A stretch of DNA of 64,000 nucleotides from Sulfolobus islandicus Y.N.15.51 (GTDB lineage Archaea; Thermoproteota; Thermoprotei_A; Sulfolobales; Sulfolobaceae), in NCBI RefSeq assembly GCF_000022485.1, contig NC_012623.1, positions 682,001-746,000 on the forward strand, given 5' to 3'. Numbering within the stretch: the first letter of the stretch is position 1; every line of letters starts with the position of its first letter. Position numbers and translations under genes: made by a program. Below, in pieces: positions 1 through 8,833 of the stretch. The notes beneath the pieces are model-generated. The model had not been told where the DNA came from. It made no database searches and was given only the letters and a program-made list of their open reading frames with translations.

Positions 1-1454
1 TCTAATTTTCTAATATCTTGAATATTACTTAATTCTTCCAGAAATGTTTTATAAAGACTTGACGGTTCTCTCTTAAATTTGTAATTAGAGATTGTGGACA
101 CATAACAATCATCGCACTGCCCTTTGACTAGAGTATCTGGACCTATATTGAATTTCCTTATTACTGATAGATAAACTGATGATATATCAAGAACATAAGC
201 ATCGCTATAGATACCAATCTTTGGTTCAATAACGGTCTTCTTTATTTTTAAAGAACGATTAGGATTATCCATTCGAACTGGGATTAATTCCTCAGATTTT
301 GCAGCGGTCCTTATTAGTGAAGCCTCGATCCTATTTCCCCAACTAGCTACTGATAATTTATCTAAAGGTAGACCAGTTATCTTAACCAGTTCACTATAAG
401 GCGATAATAGAAAGTTGCCTAATAGATAAATGGATTTAGCATTTTCTAAACTATATTGTTTGACTAGATCTCTATTCTTCTCGTCATCCCAATATCTTGA
501 AATTTCATACCAATTTAAGGAGTCACGCCTAGGAGATATACCTAAATAATTCGCTACTTCAATCAAATCTACATGACCAGTTAATCTCTCATTCATTAGT
601 AGACCAACTAAATCTACGTTAAGTCTCCCTGAAATCGAGTAGTGCCCATAGGTACCTTGACTCACTTCAGAGCCTATCTTCCTTCCTATATCTATTTTCA
701 CTCCTAACGAATTGGCTCTTTCTGTAATATATTTCCAATGAAAGACGTCTACGTCAAAGACATATATTATATCGGGGTCATAATTCAATATGTAGTCAAC
801 GAATTTCCTTATAATTTTAAGATCATCCATGCTTTCGTCTAAACTAAACTGCATGCTACCTTCCTTGCTCCACAAGCTCAAAACAACTATTGGATCTTTT
901 CTAGGGTTCAAGGATCCATATTTACTATAGATCTGAAAATCGATCCCAATAGCCCTTAATTCTGGTATCTTACCCTCATAGTGCGAAAGAATTTTATCTA
1001 AAATATATACTTTTTTTGTGCGAAAACCCTCCAGCTTTACCTCACTTACTTCAGCCTTAAACCAAGTAAATGGTCTTAGATCGAAATCTATTGAATATCT
1101 CATAGTAAACCTTATGTCCGCATCGAAAATACTTTTTATACCATTTATCCTACTGATCTTTTCTCTGCACCTCTTAATTTGAGTAGGTGTGGAAGTTTGA
1201 ACAAGTAGAGCATCTACAACATTACCTAAGTATTTCCTTTTAACTTTAGTAATTAGGAGAACCTCACAATTCTTTCTTATGTTTTCAATTATTTCATCCC
1301 CATTACCCTCATATACGAGGTAAAAATATGGTTTAAAATTTCTCTCTACTACTACGCAACTGTTCCCTTCATCATCAATGCTCCAAATGTAAATTAGTGG
1401 AATGTTATCTTTGATTTCATAAGAGAAGTCTAATATAAAGAAATCCTTAATCAT
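1..1454 (-). CDS. polB3: Family-B DNA polymerase, PolB3/Dpo3 type (N-terminal part, runs off the left edge)
   Basis: About 484 residues from an ATG at 1454 are visible; the C-terminal part lies outside the window. An N-terminal domain is followed by a DEDDy-type exonuclease region and the start of the palm. Palm motif A is seen at D423 (DISSVYLS), where the usual SLYPS is changed to SVYLS. The exonuclease I site reads GIDFQ around D172, so the second acidic residue of the normal DxE is glutamine. A Cys pair (CDDC) follows motif A. An A-box-like AATAAATTAAAAAG lies about 30 nt upstream of the start. The family replicates or repairs DNA; the identity as PolB3 rather than PolB1 or PolB2 comes from recognition of the overall sequence and is probable. 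Confidence 0.85.
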   Translation of the reverse strand, partial: MIKDFFILDFSYEIKDNIPLIYIWSIDDEGNSCVVVERNFKPYFYLVYEGNGDEIIENIRKNCEVLLITKVKRKYLGNVVDALLVQTSTPTQIKRCREKISRINGIKSIFDADIRFTMRYSIDFDLRPFTWFKAEVSEVKLEGFRTKKVYILDKILSHYEGKIPELRAIGIDFQIYSKYGSLNPRKDPIVVLSLWSKEGSMQFSLDESMDDLKIIRKFVDYILNYDPDIIYVFDVDVFHWKYITERANSLGVKIDIGRKIGSEVSQGTYGHYSISGRLNVDLVGLLMNERLTGHVDLIEVANYLGISPRRDSLNWYEISRYWDDEKNRDLVKQYSLENAKSIYLLGNFLLSPYSELVKITGLPLDKLSVASWGNRIEASLIRTAAKSEELIPVRMDNPNRSLKIKKTVIEPKIGIYSDAYVLDISSVYLSVIRKFNIGPDTLVKGQCDDCYVSTISNYKFKREPSSLYKTFLEELSNIQDIRKL

Positions 1455-1505
1455 ATATTACTAACCAAATGACTGGCTTTTTAATTTATTCAAAGTTTCT
1501 AACAA

Positions 1506-1961
1506 TTAATCTAAAAATTTATAGTATAAATTCTTTATCATCACAAACGCGTGCTTACTTCTTCCATAATAATTCCTACGGATATACATTATAAGATAAC
1601 CGTTTTCTTGATAAAAGGAAATTGCTGGCAAGTTATTAATATTGACTTCTAAATATGAGTATTTCGCTCCATTCAACTTGAATCTTTCCTCAATCTCACT
1701 CAGAAGTTTGGTGCCAATACCCTTCTTTCTGTATGCGGGTTCTACAGCTATTGAAACGATGTGCCCTCTATAGCCATATTGAATTATGCCTATTATATAC
1801 CCTATTATTTTCTCTCCTTCTTTTGCAACCAAGTAAAGTTTATTCGCAAGAAACAAATATGTCCTTAATAACGAATAGGGATACGGATCGTCAAAGCTTT
1901 CCGTCTCTATCTGGAATATCTGACCTAAATCCGCCTCTGTTGCATCAGTTATAATTACCAT
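1506..1961 (-). CDS. RimI-like N-terminal acetyltransferase (GNAT)
   Basis: A 151-residue GNAT protein. The acetyl-CoA-binding motif A is clear at residues 73-84 (VEP, then RKKGIG at 78-83), and the C-terminal N-x-x-A-x-x-FY-x-x-x-G motif of RimI/Ard1 proteins follows (residues about 110-125). It probably transfers an acetyl group from acetyl-CoA to protein N termini in the cytoplasm; the substrate cannot be read from the sequence. It is divergent from pelota, with only 18 bp between the two start codons, so both messages must be leaderless or have promoters inside each other's coding sequence. Confidence 0.8.
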   Translation of the reverse strand: MVIITDATEADLGQIFQIETESFDDPYPYSLLRTYLFLANKLYLVAKEGEKIIGYIIGIIQYGYRGHIVSIAVEPAYRKKGIGTKLLSEIEERFKLNGAKYSYLEVNINNLPAISFYQENGYLIMYIRRNYYGRSKHAFVMIKNLYYKFLD

Positions 1962-1979
1962 GCTATGAAACTATAATTT

Positions 1980-3014
1980 GTGAGGATATTAGAATTTGAT
2001 GAGAAACGCCAAGCAGCCAAACTACATATAGAGTCAGAGGACGATTTATGGATTTTACATTTAATTCTAGAAAAAGGTGATAAAGTAGTAGCTAAAACTA
2101 CCCGAGATATAGGATTGGGAAAGGAGAGTAGAAGAATACCAATGACCATTGTCCTTAAAGTAGATTATACAGAGTTTCAAGAGTTCACAAATAGATTACG
2201 AATTCATGGAATAATAGAAGATGCTCCTGAAAGATTTGGAATAAGAGGAGCTCATCATACTATTAATTTAGATATAGGAGATGAGATTATTATTATAAAA
2301 CAACAATGGAATAAGTATGCGTTAGATAAACTTAAGAAGCAAGCTGATAAGAGAAGCAAGATAATAATTGCATTGGTAGATTTTGATGAGTATTTAATTG
2401 CAATACCATTTGAGCAAGGGATAAAGATACTCTCGGAGAAATCATTAAGATCATTAAATGAAGAAGAAGGAATAATAGAGCAAAATGCGTTGGAGGTTGC
2501 AACGGAGCTTGCAGAGTATGTGAAACAATACAATCCAGATGCTATACTACTAGCTGGGCCTGGATTCTTTAAAGAGGAAGTTGCTAAAAAAGTAAATAAT
2601 ATTTTAAAAAATAAGAAGGTTTATATTGATAGCGTATCATCGGCCACTAGGGCTGGTCTTCATGAGATATTGAAGAGAGATATAATAGACAAGATAATGT
2701 CAGATTATGAGATTGCAATAGGAGCTAAGAAAATGGAAAAGGCTATGGAACTTTTGGCGAAACAACCAGAACTAGTGACCTATGGCTTGGAACAAGTGAA
2801 GAATGCTGTCGAAATGGGTGCTGTAGAAACAGTTTTACTGATCGAAGACCTATTATCTTCAAACAATCAAGAAAGGCTAGCAATTGAAAGAATTCTTGAG
2901 GATATAGAAAATAAAAGGGGGGAGATAATATTAGTGCCTAAAGAATCGCCAATCTATTTTGAATTAAAGAATCTTACTGGTATATTAGCTATTCTTAGAT
3001 TTAGAATAAATTAG
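1980..3014 (+). CDS. pelA: Pelota/Dom34 ribosome rescue factor
   Basis: 344 residues, the normal archaeal Pelota length, starting at a GTG. The order is an N-terminal Sm-like domain (about 1-130), a central eRF1-like domain 2 (about 135-255) and a C-terminal eRF1-like domain 3 (about 260-344). It lacks the GGQ loop of release factors, as expected for Pelota. In archaea Pelota works with aEF1A and ABCE1 to split ribosomes stalled on mRNA. The 3' end overlaps the convergent radical-SAM gene by 30 bp. Confidence 0.93.
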   Translation: MRILEFDEKRQAAKLHIESEDDLWILHLILEKGDKVVAKTTRDIGLGKESRRIPMTIVLKVDYTEFQEFTNRLRIHGIIEDAPERFGIRGAHHTINLDIGDEIIIIKQQWNKYALDKLKKQADKRSKIIIALVDFDEYLIAIPFEQGIKILSEKSLRSLNEEEGIIEQNALEVATELAEYVKQYNPDAILLAGPGFFKEEVAKKVNNILKNKKVYIDSVSSATRAGLHEILKRDIIDKIMSDYEIAIGAKKMEKAMELLAKQPELVTYGLEQVKNAVEMGAVETVLLIEDLLSSNNQERLAIERILEDIENKRGEIILVPKESPIYFELKNLTGILAILRFRIN

Positions 3015-4037
3015 CTTCTCTCCTACTCTTAATCTTCGTGAATCAGGGTGCTCCTCAACTATATAAATTTCGTCTATTAAATCAGTGTACTCATTTAATA
3101 GATCTTTGATAATACTTGGCGAAACAGAGTATTCATTTGAACCATTAAACTCACCAAAATTCTCCAATGAGGGAATCTTATGGTTGGTCTTAACTATAGC
3201 TCTTACAATTGTGGCCTCATTAGTATACTCCTCATAGGGTTTTGAATTATATTTGATTATTCTAAAAAATCTAGTTCTAGTTTCCACCAGATCTTTATAA
3301 ACAGAACTACAATAATGGACAGTAATCTTTTTGTCTTCTTCAAATTTTTTTAGAACATCTAAGGCAGTATCAAAACTACCTTCTACTCCCGTTATTCCAT
3401 GTTTAGCATGAAGACCTTTACTATTTAGATTCAAATAGTTCCTAGCATTTAGCTCTAGCTCATTTAAATTTACAAACTTAACATTATTTTCCTCAGCCCA
3501 TTTAACTAATCTGACAATTTTATACCCCTCGTTCGGAATAGCTGGTAATTCTAAACCTACATCAATATCGTACTTTAAAGCTATCTTTACTGCATTTAGA
3601 TATAGCTCTTTTACTGGGTGAAAACGTATCTCATCCAGCCCTGCACTAACCAGCTCCTTCATTACATCGTCATTAACATAACGTCCAGTAGTGTAAAGAT
3701 GAATATGAAAATCCGAACCGAATTCATTCTTTAGTTTGTCAATAATCTCAATTACTCTACCTATTTCAAGAATAGGATCACCACCAGTTATTCCCGCACC
3801 TAGAGCTTTCATCCTATATGCCTCATATATGACGTCCATAGCGTCTTTTACTTCAGTCTCATTTGCAAATATCCTATTTTTTCCAAATCTGTCATCACTT
3901 ACGGGACAATAATAGCAGTTGTCATCGCATTCGCCAGTGATAAAGAGGACTAATTTACCTCCTAACCTACAGAGTTCACATCCTTTAGGTAATTTTCCAG
4001 TGTATAGTCCTATCTCTGGATTTCCTATAATGGTCAA
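2985..4037 (-). CDS. Radical SAM protein of unknown substrate
   Basis: 350 residues. The radical-SAM [4Fe-4S] motif CxxxCxxC is C37, C41, C44, followed by a GITGGDP motif. An additional Cys pair (C20, C23) stands just before it. The fold should cleave S-adenosylmethionine reductively to make a 5'-deoxyadenosyl radical; the substrate is not evident. It is the last of three overlapping minus-strand genes: its start lies 53 bp inside the preceding DUF1122-like gene, and that gene overlaps the nucleotidyltransferase by 8 bp. That arrangement suggests translational coupling and a shared job. Confidence 0.8.
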   Translation of the reverse strand: MTIIGNPEIGLYTGKLPKGCELCRLGGKLVLFITGECDDNCYYCPVSDDRFGKNRIFANETEVKDAMDVIYEAYRMKALGAGITGGDPILEIGRVIEIIDKLKNEFGSDFHIHLYTTGRYVNDDVMKELVSAGLDEIRFHPVKELYLNAVKIALKYDIDVGLELPAIPNEGYKIVRLVKWAEENNVKFVNLNELELNARNYLNLNSKGLHAKHGITGVEGSFDTALDVLKKFEEDKKITVHYCSSVYKDLVETRTRFFRIIKYNSKPYEEYTNEATIVRAIVKTNHKIPSLENFGEFNGSNEYSVSPSIIKDLLNEYTDLIDEIYIVEEHPDSRRLRVGEKLIYSKSKNS

Positions 4038-4563
4038 TTAACTCATCTATCCTTTTAATGATATTCACGTTTTTAATTTCTTCTCTTATTACCTCTAGCT
4101 GTCTGACTCCCTCATAACCATTAAGGGGCTTATTTGACTGTAGCTTAGGAAAGCCCTCGTTACCACCCTCCGGAAAATACCAATCTTTAAACCAAGTGAA
4201 GCCTGCTAATAATAATGATAAACCTAGAGGAGTCTCAACAGGGTGAGTGCCCTTATATAGCATCTCACGGGTTTCATTATCCCTAATGTAGGTTACAAAT
4301 AGTTTTCCTCCTGGAGAGAGGAAGTTATATATAACCTTGAAAAAATTTTCCTCTAGATTTTCATTTCTTAGAATAGGATAGTAGTCTATCTCTAACCAAG
4401 GAGTATAGTAACCCCTGCCGCTAAAGTAATTACATTTACCTATTTGACTACCATCGTTTAATACAAGATTAAATGATACAAGTTCCTTTATATGAGTATT
4501 TTTCAAATCTCTTACTTCTAACTTATAATATAAACTAAGACTTACTCCATTAAGCTCAGACAT
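3985..4563 (-). CDS. DUF1122-like archaeal protein
   Basis: 192 residues; I recognise the general pattern of the archaeal DUF1122 family (for example HPVETPLG near the middle), but no function is known to me. There are no membrane segments or signal peptide. It is the middle gene of an overlapping operon with a MNT-type nucleotidyltransferase upstream and a radical-SAM enzyme downstream. Family assignment is by eye and should be treated as tentative. Confidence 0.6.
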   Translation of the reverse strand: MSELNGVSLSLYYKLEVRDLKNTHIKELVSFNLVLNDGSQIGKCNYFSGRGYYTPWLEIDYYPILRNENLEENFFKVIYNFLSPGGKLFVTYIRDNETREMLYKGTHPVETPLGLSLLLAGFTWFKDWYFPEGGNEGFPKLQSNKPLNGYEGVRQLEVIREEIKNVNIIKRIDELIDHYRKSRDRTIHWKIT

Positions 4564-5212
4564 CTACCATCCTCTTGAAAAATTTGTTGGACTTATACAT
4601 CTTGTTAAATGCGTCATAAATACTTTCGTTACCGCTTAAATCATATCTCAAAAAAATGCCAGTGTGTCCTCGCTCAATTCTCTTAGTCAATAACCTTTTT
4701 CTCTCCATTATAGTATCTAGTGAAATCTTAAGAAGTTTTGAAACGTAATCCTCATTTCCTTCCAATGGAATTTCCATATGACCGTTTTCAGTTGGGATTA
4801 TTAGCATTAGTTTCTTATTAACGCCAGGGACTCTTCTATTTTCTAGAAGATCCTTTAAATCTACTAGACCGCCAAATGAATAAAACTCAATCTCATTTCT
4901 CCTTAATCTGCCCAATGGAAAGGAAATAACTATAGTTTCTTCTTCATCTATTGATAAATATGCCTTAGGCGCGGAATTTGGTGTAGCTTGAACGATATAC
5001 TTATGATTTACATTAAGTGTATCCAATACGATTTGATTAGGGTTAAATACTATAACATCTACGTCGCTTTTCTCATTCACATCACCACGAGCAACAGAAC
5101 CATAAACATAGCCTTCCATCCCATATTGTTTCAAGAGTGAAAGTATTTCAATGGCTATCTTTCTCTTGCCATTTAAGATTTTCCAATGACGCTCCGTATA
5201 ATCTATTTGCAC
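4556..5212 (-). CDS. Predicted nucleotidyltransferase (pol-beta/MNT superfamily)
   Basis: 218 residues. The superfamily signature GSxARGDxxxxSDxD is complete, running from G38-S39 to D50 and D52, the two metal-binding aspartates. The N-terminal minimal nucleotidyltransferase domain (about 15-110) is followed by about 100 residues of unassigned sequence rich in basic residues. It probably transfers a nucleoside monophosphate to an unknown acceptor. It is the first gene of an operon with the DUF1122-like and radical-SAM genes. No HEPN partner is adjacent, so a toxin-antitoxin role is not supported here. Confidence 0.75.
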   Translation of the reverse strand: MQIDYTERHWKILNGKRKIAIEILSLLKQYGMEGYVYGSVARGDVNEKSDVDVIVFNPNQIVLDTLNVNHKYIVQATPNSAPKAYLSIDEEETIVISFPLGRLRRNEIEFYSFGGLVDLKDLLENRRVPGVNKKLMLIIPTENGHMEIPLEGNEDYVSKLLKISLDTIMERKRLLTKRIERGHTGIFLRYDLSGNESIYDAFNKMYKSNKFFKRMVDV

Positions 5213-5245
5213 ATCTTTTTAATTTCTAAATACATTATTAGATTT

Positions 5246-6340
5246 GTGGATCAAATATACCTAGCTGTAACGATATTCTTATCCTTTTGGCTAATTATCT
5301 ATGTTTTTAGAAGAAAACTAGAGAAATATAACCTAACAGTTTATCCATTTTTTATATTATGGAGGAAAAAAGCCAGGGAATATTGGTTTCCTAGATTTTC
5401 CAGATCAAAAGGTTATAAAGTTTATGAAAAAATTGCCCTACCTTTAGGTTTTTTACTTATGATAGCTGGAATTTCAACAATATTATATGTAATAATAGAA
5501 ATGCTGACCATCAAACCCAATCAAACTCCGACAATAGCGCTAAAACCAATAATTCCAGGTTTAACGATAAGTATTTCCCAGTTACCCTACATATTACTAG
5601 CTATAGGAGTTTCAGTAGCTATACACGAGATTTTTCATGCATTGTCCGCCACATCAAATAATGTAAAGGTAAAAAATGGAGGAGTTCTATTACTTGGAAT
5701 ATTTCCTGGAGCATTTGTAGAACCAGACGAAGATGATTTTAATAAATCCACAACTGATGCAAAACTTAAAATAATTGCTGCAGGAATAGTGATTAACTTG
5801 GTTTTAGCACTAATAGCACTTCCGTTTTCCTTTGAACTTCCATATTTACCTTCAGAACTATCTCAAGGAATAATGATAGAGGGAATAGTTAATAACTCTC
5901 CGGCTGCTAATGCATCAATTCATGCCGGTGATGTGATATGCTATATAAATGGTTATCGTGTAACAACATTATCCCAGCTTCATGAACTTCTTTATAAATA
6001 CAATACCGTCTTTATAACTCTTAAACATCCTAATGGTACTTTGAGTAATGTAACTGTTAACGTACTTGATCACCTTTTGGGAGTGTATGTAACGTATTAT
6101 ATTCCAGATTATTTGATTGCAATTTTAACGTTCTTTACATGGCTATTTATAGTGAATTTCAGCTTAGCTATATTTAATGCTGCACCCCTTATAATAACGG
6201 ATGGAGGAAAACTCTTCACTGAATTATTAAAGAGAGTACTGGGAGAAAGTAACGGCGAAAAAATTTCATATTATTTACAGTCACTATTCTTCTTGATCTT
6301 TATATTTGCAATATTTCTCTCTAATCGTCCTCTAGGATAA
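5246..6340 (+). CDS. Membrane site-2-type metalloprotease (M50) with PDZ domain
   Basis: The zinc motif HEIFH lies in a transmembrane helix and a second NxxP...TDGG motif lies near the C terminus, the two signatures of site-2 intramembrane proteases. A PDZ-like region of about 70 residues sits between them, and about five hydrophobic helices are visible. The open frame begins at 5186, but that would overlap the divergent nucleotidyltransferase start by 27 bp. The in-frame GTG at 5246, giving 364 residues, is a better start. The family cleaves membrane-bound substrates, often regulators; the target here is unknown. The 3' end overlaps lysS by 20 bp. Confidence 0.82.
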   Translation: MDQIYLAVTIFLSFWLIIYVFRRKLEKYNLTVYPFFILWRKKAREYWFPRFSRSKGYKVYEKIALPLGFLLMIAGISTILYVIIEMLTIKPNQTPTIALKPIIPGLTISISQLPYILLAIGVSVAIHEIFHALSATSNNVKVKNGGVLLLGIFPGAFVEPDEDDFNKSTTDAKLKIIAAGIVINLVLALIALPFSFELPYLPSELSQGIMIEGIVNNSPAANASIHAGDVICYINGYRVTTLSQLHELLYKYNTVFITLKHPNGTLSNVTVNVLDHLLGVYVTYYIPDYLIAILTFFTWLFIVNFSLAIFNAAPLIITDGGKLFTELLKRVLGESNGEKISYYLQSLFFLIFIFAIFLSNRPLG

Positions 6341-7805
6341 CCTTACTACTTATCATGGGGAAAGGAATAACTTCTTTGATGCTGTAATTATTTGTCACTA
6401 ACATAACTATTCTATCTATACCAATACCTAAACCTCCAGTAGGTGGCATTCCATAACTCAAGGCCCTTACAAAATCCTTATCGTAAGGATGAGCCTCCTC
6501 ATCTCCTCTTCTAAACATCTCTTGTTCTTCTCTAAATAGTTTATCTTGTAATATAGGATCATTCAGTTCCGTGTACGCATTTGCAATCTCCATGCCTGCT
6601 ATGAACATCTCGAATCTTTCTACTAGTCCAGGTTTATTCCTATGTGGTTTACAAAGGGGTGTAGTCTCTATTGGATAATCAGTTATAAAGGTTGGGTTGG
6701 TTAAAGTGGGTGTAACTAGTTTATCGAATAATTTCTCTATCATTAGACCTCTAACATACTGGTTTCCTCTAGGAATTAGATTATATTTTTTCATTAGCTC
6801 CTTAAGTTCATCATCACTCATATTTTCAACGTTCTTGCCTAAAATTTCAGATAAAGAATCATACATACTGATTCTCTTGAAGGGAGCTTCAAAGTCTATT
6901 TCATATTTTCCATATGCTACCTTAGTACTATTTGTAACCCTTTTGATCACACTTTTAAGTAGATCTTCAGTTAAATTCATTATATCATTGTAGTCAGCGT
7001 ATGCCCAATAGAGCTCTAAGAGAGTAAACTCAGGGTTATGAGTTACATCAATATCTTCGTTTCTAAAGACCTTTCCTATTTCGAAAACTTTGTTAAATCC
7101 GCCTATTATATACCTTTTTAAGTACAATTCTAATGCTATTCTTAAGTACCAATCTTCGTTTAAGTAATTTACATGTGTTTTAAACGGTTTTGCTAATGCC
7201 CCACCATATACTGGTTGAACAATAGGCGTTTCAACTTCAATAAAGCCTTTAGAATAGAGAAACTCTCTAATTTCTCTTATGATCATATATCTTATTTCCA
7301 TAGCCTTCCTAGCACTATCATTATAGAGGAAATCCACATATCTATGCGCATATCTAAATTCTGGGGAAAGTTTAGACCAATCTGGAGGTTCTATAAGGGC
7401 TTTCGATAATAATTGGTAATCCTTTACGAGTAGGCTTAATTCTCCCTTCATGGTATAAAATAAATCACCTCTTACACCTATTATATCCCCTCTACCAACG
7501 TATGTGAAGAATCTGTCATATTTCTCTTTAAGCTCATCAACCCTCATATATATTTGTAATTTCTCACCTTCATCAAATATATCTACAAATGATGCTTTTC
7601 CATGCCTTCTGATATTAGCTACACGCCCTGCTGTAGATATATTAAACATAAATGGCTCATGGGATTTGTTACCTTGTGATGATGCAAGAAGCTTAATATC
7701 TTTGATTAAATGTGTTATTTCGTATTTATGAGGATATGGCTCAATGCCATTTTTTCTTAATTCTTCAACGATTTTTATTCTCCTTTCGTCCCAGTTCATC
7801 AACAA
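6321..7805 (-). CDS. lysS: Lysyl-tRNA synthetase, class II
   Basis: 494 residues. It has an N-terminal OB-fold anticodon-binding domain (about 50-150) and a class II catalytic core with motif 2 (FRNEDID...HNPEFT) and motif 3 ([12 protein letters not shown]). The GGALAKPF stretch is typical of class II LysRS. It charges tRNA-Lys with lysine. The start is ATG; a second ATG lies two codons in. The gene is followed on the other side of the start by tRNA-Trp in the same orientation. Confidence 0.95.
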   Translation of the reverse strand: MLMNWDERRIKIVEELRKNGIEPYPHKYEITHLIKDIKLLASSQGNKSHEPFMFNISTAGRVANIRRHGKASFVDIFDEGEKLQIYMRVDELKEKYDRFFTYVGRGDIIGVRGDLFYTMKGELSLLVKDYQLLSKALIEPPDWSKLSPEFRYAHRYVDFLYNDSARKAMEIRYMIIREIREFLYSKGFIEVETPIVQPVYGGALAKPFKTHVNYLNEDWYLRIALELYLKRYIIGGFNKVFEIGKVFRNEDIDVTHNPEFTLLELYWAYADYNDIMNLTEDLLKSVIKRVTNSTKVAYGKYEIDFEAPFKRISMYDSLSEILGKNVENMSDDELKELMKKYNLIPRGNQYVRGLMIEKLFDKLVTPTLTNPTFITDYPIETTPLCKPHRNKPGLVERFEMFIAGMEIANAYTELNDPILQDKLFREEQEMFRRGDEEAHPYDKDFVRALSYGMPPTGGLGIGIDRIVMLVTNNYSIKEVIPFPMISSKVILEDD

Positions 7806-7856
7806 TTAGATAACTTGACAAAAATTAAAGTCTGTCTTCTTTTTCGTTTAGATGTA

Positions 7857-7995
7857 TGGGCCCGGCGGGACTCGAACCCGCGACCACTGGGTCTCTCCTC
7901 TCCAGATACACTTCATCCCCATAAAGGGTCTTTAGACCCAATGTCTAGCATTAATATCTGGAGCCCAGCACTCTACCTGGCTAAGCTACGGGCCC
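7857..7995 (-). tRNA. tRNA-Trp (CCA) with a 65-nt intron
   Basis: The acceptor stem is GGGCCCG/CGGGCCC with discriminator A at 7857; the T arm, D arm and a CTGGG/CCCAG anticodon stem are intact. The loop reads CTCCAGA with anticodon CCA. The intron follows loop position 37 or 38, occupying 7892-7956 (65 nt, with a one-base ambiguity), the usual archaeal bulge-helix-bulge position. The 65-nt length equals the intron I remember for S. solfataricus tRNA-Trp. The 3' CCA is not encoded. Inside the intron a GGATGAAG stretch faintly resembles a box C, but I cannot assign a guide RNA. Confidence 0.95.
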
Positions 7996-8058
7996 ATAAC
8001 TAATTATTAGATAGGACTAAAAACAAAATAAGTTTACTGGTAAAAAATATTGTTGGAT

Positions 8059-8442
8059 TTAACTTGAAGTTTTACCTTTAATTTCGTTTACTCTCTTAAC
8101 TATTTCGTCAACTAAATCCTTAGCCTCGCCAGGCTCTAAGATAGCAGCAGATGCTGTAGCCACTTGCAACCCACAAGCTTCACCTAAAGCTTTTTTAGAG
8201 GAAACGTACACATAAGGTATCTTTTTCTCATCGCATAGCAATGGTAAGTGTGCAACTATTTCCTCTGGTTGTACATCTTCAGCAATAACTACTAATTTAG
8301 CTTGTCCCCTTTCTACTGCTTTTGTTGTCTCATTTGTACCTTTCTTTATTTTTCCACTTTCCTTAGCTTTTCTTACTGCCTCCAATACCTTATCTGCTAG
8401 ATCTTGCGGTACTTCAAACTTAACATAACTAGCTTTTGACAT
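8059..8442 (-). CDS. rpl7ae: Ribosomal protein L7Ae (kink-turn-binding protein)
   Basis: A complete L7Ae/L30e-fold protein, with the RNA-contacting segment [12 protein letters not shown] and the [12 protein letters not shown] strand. It binds kink-turns in 23S rRNA, box C/D and H/ACA guide RNAs and RNase P. An upstream in-frame ATG at 8451 exists, but the Shine-Dalgarno GAGGAGG abuts it directly and lies 9 nt before the ATG at 8442. The 127-residue start is therefore preferred, which matches the usual family length. Confidence 0.95.
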
Positions 8443-8449
8443 CGCGTTC

Positions 8450-8458
8450 ATCCTCCTC
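8450..8458 (-). promoter_or_regulatory. Strong Shine-Dalgarno that decides the L7Ae start
   Basis: On the minus strand AGAGGAGG lies immediately before ATGAACGCG-ATG. It touches the first ATG, which is too close for initiation, and is correctly spaced for the second. This is one of the few strong ribosome-binding sites in a window where most first genes look leaderless. Confidence 0.6.
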
Positions 8459-8614
8459 TAGTTTCGTCACGCAACTCTTTAAAAGTATTAGCAAAAAATA
8501 AAGTTTACTATAGAATAAAGCAAAAGCTTAGCCCTTTTAGGTGGAGATAGGTGTCATCCAGGTTTTGGAGTCTATAAATATAAATTTCTATATTTATATT
8601 GAGAGTTTTTGTTC

Positions 8615-8759
8615 TATGTTCCGATAGTGTCGTCATTTGTATATAATTTCATTAATTGAGGCTAATCTCTGGGTCGAGAAGATACTAAGATAAAGTTATT
8701 ATATGCCTTATTTTAATATAGAAATATAAATAGCTTAATGATGACACTATCTATGTTCC
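8615..8759. mobile_element. 129-bp MITE with 15-bp terminal inverted repeats and 8-bp target duplication
   Basis: Terminal inverted repeats at 8623-8637 (GATAGTGTCGTCATT) and 8737-8751 match at 14 of 15 positions. The perfect 8-bp direct repeat TATGTTCC flanks them at 8615-8622 and 8752-8759. The 99-bp interior is AT-rich with no open frame. This is a small non-autonomous transposon that inserted recently enough to keep its duplication intact. The size resembles the SM3 class of S. solfataricus MITEs, which I name only as a likely match. It lies between rpl7ae and gltX, about 75 bp beyond the 3' end of gltX. Confidence 0.85.
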
Positions 8760-8833
8760 TCTCATGTGCCACTTAAATGATAGGTATAACGTTAAATCGA
8801 TAATAAAAATCTCCTTGGATTACATGGAGGAGA

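Noticed and set aside
4556-5212. Nucleotidyltransferase as a MNT/HEPN antitoxin
   Set aside because: No HEPN partner gene is adjacent and the protein is longer than typical MNT antitoxins.
7815-8003. 62-aa open frame antisense to tRNA-Trp
   Set aside because: Its ARRDSNPRPLG stretch is the familiar artefact of translating the back of a tRNA gene.
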